Shown in pieces: positions 5,380-7,920 of a stretch of 7,920 nucleotides of DNA. The translations under genes and the position numbers were made by a program. Under the pieces are notes generated by a model that saw only the letters and a list, made by a program, of their open reading frames with translations, had not been told where the DNA came from and did no database searches. The DNA lies in contig JAAYJJ010000107.1 in assembly GCA_012522985.1 (NCBI GenBank), positions 1-7,920 of the forward strand. The letters run 5' to 3'. The DNA comes from Aliarcobacter butzleri. GTDB lineage: Bacteria; Campylobacterota; Campylobacteria; Campylobacterales; Arcobacteraceae. Every line of letters starts with the position of its first letter. Position 1 is the stretch's first letter.

Positions 5380-6478
5380 TATAACTGAATCTAATAATCT
5401 ACTATATATAGAGTGTTTTGGAGAGTGGACAAATCTAAATATAAATAGAGTACTAGATAAACAAGATGAGTTAATCAAAGATAAGCCAATAGAGTTGGAG
5501 ATAAGCAATATCTCTAAGCTAGATACTGCTGGAGCTATGGCAATATTATATATACAAAAACAAGCAAAAGCTAAAAATCAATCTATCAAAATCAGCTCTA
5601 AAAATAGCAAAAATCTCTCTTTAGTAGAGCTATGTAAAGAGTATGATATAGATGAAAAGATAGAAAAAAAAGAGACTTTAATAACAAACTTTTTTTATAA
5701 TATAGGAAAATATCTATATGATAATTATGCGGTTTTTATCTCTTTTATTAACTTTTTGGGTGGGGTAGTACTTGCTTTTATTGGAACACTATATAATCCA
5801 CAAAAAATAAGATTTAAATCAATGCTATATCATATAGAACACAATGGCCTCTATGCTGTGCCTATTATTGTAATAACCTCTTTACTAATAGGAGTAGTCT
5901 TAACCTATCAAGGCTCAGTGCAACTTCAACAATTTGGAGCAAATATTTTCGTAGTTGAGCTTGTTGGAATCTCTGCTACAAGGGAGTTAGCACCATTAAT
6001 AGCAGCTATAGTAATAGCAGGAAGAACATCTTCAGCATATACAGCAGAAATAGGTGTAATGAAGCTAACAGAAGAGATAGATGCTATGAAAACTATGGGT
6101 TTTAGAACATGGGAATTTATAGTTTTACCTAGAATTGTGGCTATGATGGTGGTTTTACCATTGCTTGTAATCATAGCAGATAGTGTTACAGTTTTTGGTG
6201 GTATGATTATAGCTTATGCTGATCTTGGTATTTCATATATAGAGTTTATAGATAGATTTAGAGAGACTGTTGAGTTAAAACATATCTTAATAGGGCTTGT
6301 AAAAGCTCCTTTTTTTGGTTTTATTATTGCTTTAGTTGGGTGTTTTAGAGGATTTTTGGTAGAATCAAATACCCAAAGTGTTGGAAAATATACAACATTA
6401 AGTGTAGTTAATGCTATATTTTGGGTAATTGCATTTAATGCTGTTGTTTCAGTTATACTTACAAAGATGGGCATATGA
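5360..6478 (+). CDS. mlaE: MlaE-type phospholipid ABC permease with fused N-terminal STAS (MlaB-like) domain
   Basis: This is the inner-membrane permease of an Mla system, which moves phospholipids between inner membrane and outer membrane. The product has 372 residues against about 260 for stand-alone MlaE. The extra part, residues 1 to about 100, is a STAS-like domain with IELEISNISKLDTAGAMAIL (44-63), the LDTAGA motif resembling that of MlaB. The permease follows from about residue 115, with several membrane helices and the family hallmark TAEIGVMKLTEEIDAMKTMG plus LPRIVAMMVVLPLL. The start at ATG 5360 is chosen because AAAAGAG lies 5 bases upstream and residue 1 begins the STAS fold. An in-frame ATG at 5300 would overlap mutS by 80 bases and add 20 residues without a ribosome site. 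With the chosen start the overlap with mutS is 20 bases. The stop shares ATGA with mlaF. In Campylobacter the corresponding permease has been called IamB. Confidence 0.92.
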   Translation: MKQLLYNITESNNLLYIECFGEWTNLNINRVLDKQDELIKDKPIELEISNISKLDTAGAMAILYIQKQAKAKNQSIKISSKNSKNLSLVELCKEYDIDEKIEKKETLITNFFYNIGKYLYDNYAVFISFINFLGGVVLAFIGTLYNPQKIRFKSMLYHIEHNGLYAVPIIVITSLLIGVVLTYQGSVQLQQFGANIFVVELVGISATRELAPLIAAIVIAGRTSSAYTAEIGVMKLTEEIDAMKTMGFRTWEFIVLPRIVAMMVVLPLLVIIADSVTVFGGMIIAYADLGISYIEFIDRFRETVELKHILIGLVKAPFFGFIIALVGCFRGFLVESNTQSVGKYTTLSVVNAIFWVIAFNAVVSVILTKMGI

Positions 6479-7197
6479 TTATAGAAGTAAAGGATGTTGT
6501 TACAAAATTTGGAGATAATGTTGTACATGATAAAGTAAATCTTACTATCAATGAAGGTGAGATTTATGGACTTCTTGGTGGTAGTGGAAGTGGTAAAACT
6601 ACACTTCTTAGAGAAATGATACTTTTACAAAAAATAGATAGTGGAAAGATTACTGTTTTAGGTAAAGATATAATAAATCTTACTATCAAAGAAGAAGAAG
6701 AGCTTAGAACTCAGTGGGGAGTGTTGTTTCAATTTGGAGCACTTTATAGTACACTTAATGTATTGGAAAATATTATGATACCTCTTAGAGAATATACATC
6801 TTTACCAGATTATTTTATCAAAGAGTTAGCACTTCTTAAACTTAAAATGGTAGGATTACCAGCTCATTCAGCCTATTTATACCCATCAGAGCTAAGTGGC
6901 GGTATGAAAAAAAGAGCAGGACTAGCAAGAGCTTTGATACTTGATCCAAAAATACTATTTTTAGATGAGCCTACAAGTGGTTTAGATCCAGCTAGTTCAA
7001 GAGAGTTTGATAGGCTTATACTAAAACTACAAGAGACTTTAGGAATGACTATAGTTATGGTTACACATGATAAAGATAGTATTAAAAATGTTTTAGATAG
7101 ATTTACAATACTTCAAGATCAAAAAGTAGTATTTGAAGGAGATATTGAGTTGCTAGAAAAAACGAATCCAAAATTATTACAAAAATTTACAGAATAA
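6475..7197 (+). CDS. mlaF: MlaF-type ABC transporter ATP-binding protein
   Basis: This 240-residue cytoplasmic ATPase energises the MlaE permease. All nucleotide-binding motifs are intact: Walker A GGSGSGKT (35-42), Q-loop Gln86 in LFQFGALYSTLNV, signature LSGGMKKRAGLARAL (140-154), Walker B ILFLDEPTSGLDP (160-172), and switch His198 in MVTHD. The FQFGALYSTLNV and LSGGMKKR versions are typical of the Mla/Ttg2A branch, where MKKR replaces the usual QQQR. The C-terminus (ELLEKTNPKLLQKFTE) is as usual for MlaF and contacts a neighbouring subunit in known structures. The start shares four bases (ATGA) with the mlaE stop, so translation is coupled. The Campylobacter counterpart is known as IamA, an invasion-associated marker. 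Confidence 0.94.
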   Translation: MIIEVKDVVTKFGDNVVHDKVNLTINEGEIYGLLGGSGSGKTTLLREMILLQKIDSGKITVLGKDIINLTIKEEEELRTQWGVLFQFGALYSTLNVLENIMIPLREYTSLPDYFIKELALLKLKMVGLPAHSAYLYPSELSGGMKKRAGLARALILDPKILFLDEPTSGLDPASSREFDRLILKLQETLGMTIVMVTHDKDSIKNVLDRFTILQDQKVVFEGDIELLEKTNPKLLQKFTE

Positions 7198-7201
7198 AGG
7201 A
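7197..7201 (+). promoter_or_regulatory. Ribosome binding site of mlaD
   Basis: AAGGA at 7197-7201, starting on the last base of the mlaF stop, lies 6 bases before the ATG at 7208 and supports that start. Confidence 0.65.
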
Positions 7202-7207
7202 TTGTTA

Positions 7208-7920
7208 ATGGAAAATAGAGTTCAATATACACTTGTTGGGATGTTTGTTTTTATAGTTGTTGTTGGCTTAGTAATCTTTTTATTATGGCATGGAAATTAT
7301 TCTAAAAATAGAGATTATAAATATTATCAAGTAAATACTATAGAATCAGTCTCTGGGCTTAATATCAAGGCCTCAGTTAGGCTTATGGGAGTAAATGTAG
7401 GTGAAGTAGATAAGATATATATAGATCCAAATAACTCTGAAATAGTTTGTATTATTATAAAAGTTGATGGCAAAACGCCAATAAAAATAGATAGTTATGC
7501 AACTTTAAAGCCCCAAGGAATAACGGGTTTGATGTTTTTAGAGATTGAAGGTGGTTCTAAAGATAGTAGTATATTAAAAACAACTACAGATATAAATAAA
7601 CTTGGTATTATTCCAACTAGACCATCACTTTTTAGTAGATATGATACCTCTTTAGCATCTTTGATAGCAAAACTAGAACAAACCTTAGATGCTATAGAAG
7701 AGACTTTTAAAGATGATGGATTATTTAGTAATAAAAATATTAAAAATATAGAGATGTTATTACAAAATAGTAGTGATTTAGCAAGAAATCTATCTAAACT
7801 TTCAAGTGAAATATCAGATGAAGGGGTAAATATTAAAAAGCTTATTTTTGATGTTTCATCAGCTGCAAATGCTATCGAGCAAACCTCAAAAGATCTATCA
7901 AGTTTAAGTAGTAGTGAAAA
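7208..7920 (+). CDS. mlaD: MlaD-type MCE-domain lipid-binding protein, 3' end missing
   Basis: The frame is open from ATG 7208 to the window end, giving 237 residues. One N-terminal membrane helix (residues 8-27) anchors the protein in the inner membrane with the rest in the periplasm. The MCE domain spans about residues 38-117, with VSGLNIKASVRLMGVNVGEV (48-67) and LKPQGITGLMFLEIEGG (100-116), both hallmark segments. After IIPTRPSLFSRYD the sequence turns to long Ser/Asn/Leu-rich helix (from about residue 145), as in MlaD-like proteins whose C-terminal helices form a channel or coiled bundle. MlaD homologues form a hexameric ring on MlaE and hold the lipid in transit. Its position after mlaE and mlaF, with a 10-base gap, completes the transporter core. 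The C-terminus lies outside the window; in this group it can extend well past the length of E. coli MlaD (183 residues), and this one already does. Confidence 0.92.
   Translation, partial: MENRVQYTLVGMFVFIVVVGLVIFLLWHGNYSKNRDYKYYQVNTIESVSGLNIKASVRLMGVNVGEVDKIYIDPNNSEIVCIIIKVDGKTPIKIDSYATLKPQGITGLMFLEIEGGSKDSSILKTTTDINKLGIIPTRPSLFSRYDTSLASLIAKLEQTLDAIEETFKDDGLFSNKNIKNIEMLLQNSSDLARNLSKLSSEISDEGVNIKKLIFDVSSAANAIEQTSKDLSSLSSSE

Larger units (their letters stand above)
1656..7920 (+). other. Predicted six-gene operon: trx-like, haem_bd, mutS7, mlaE, mlaF, mlaD
   Basis: All six genes lie on one strand with junctions of 0, -14, -20, -4 and +10 bases, and there is no room for a terminator between them. 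One transcript from the promoter at 1595-1622 is the simplest reading. Internal promoters within mutS cannot be excluded in such AT-rich sequence. Confidence 0.8.

Noticed and set aside
5372..5388. TATATAATATAAC at the mutS/mlaE junction as an mlaE promoter
   Set aside because: It lies after the mlaE start, and such A/T strings are common in this DNA.
2124..6528. Minus-strand frames at 2124-2324, 4098-4301, 5317-5508, 5926-6174 and 6214-6528
   Set aside because: Each lies wholly or mostly opposite a strongly supported gene and shows no motif, so they are antisense shadows.

Overview
The window is AT-rich, gene-dense bacterial DNA with almost no intergenic space. The gene set points to the Campylobacterota: a MutS-family ATPase ending in an HNH nuclease domain, an MlaE permease carrying its own N-terminal STAS domain, and a bacterial Ate/Bpt-type aminoacyl-tRNA-protein transferase. 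An Arcobacter-like member is the best guess. This is inferred from gene content and codon bias, not from a search.

Two transcription units diverge from a gap of about 28 bases near 1628-1655. The leftward unit (minus strand, 1627 down to 1) holds a bpt gene, two small unrecognised genes (89 and 72 residues) and the first 113 codons of an exported protein cut by the window edge. The last three genes overlap by 4 and 11 bases. The bpt frame is broken: an in-frame TAA at 938-940 removes a 21-codon C-terminal tail that is still readable, and still family-like, in the same frame down to a TGA at 872-874.

The rightward unit (plus strand, 1656 to the window end) holds six genes with junctions of 0, -14, -20, -4 and +10 bases, so it is very probably one operon: thioredoxin-like protein, membrane-anchored CxxCH haem-binding protein, MutS7-type mismatch protein with HNH domain, mlaE (STAS fusion), mlaF and the start of mlaD. 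A TTGATT/TATAAT promoter pair lies just upstream, inside the start of bpt.

The Mla genes encode an inner-membrane ABC system for phospholipid traffic to or from the outer membrane: permease plus STAS, ATPase, and MCE-domain substrate-binding protein. The thioredoxin-like and haem-binding proteins form a redox-looking pair. The MutS7 protein sits between these blocks and has both mismatch-recognition and nuclease modules. No RNA gene, mobile element, CRISPR array or convincing terminator was seen, and no stretch of 300 bases lacks a gene.
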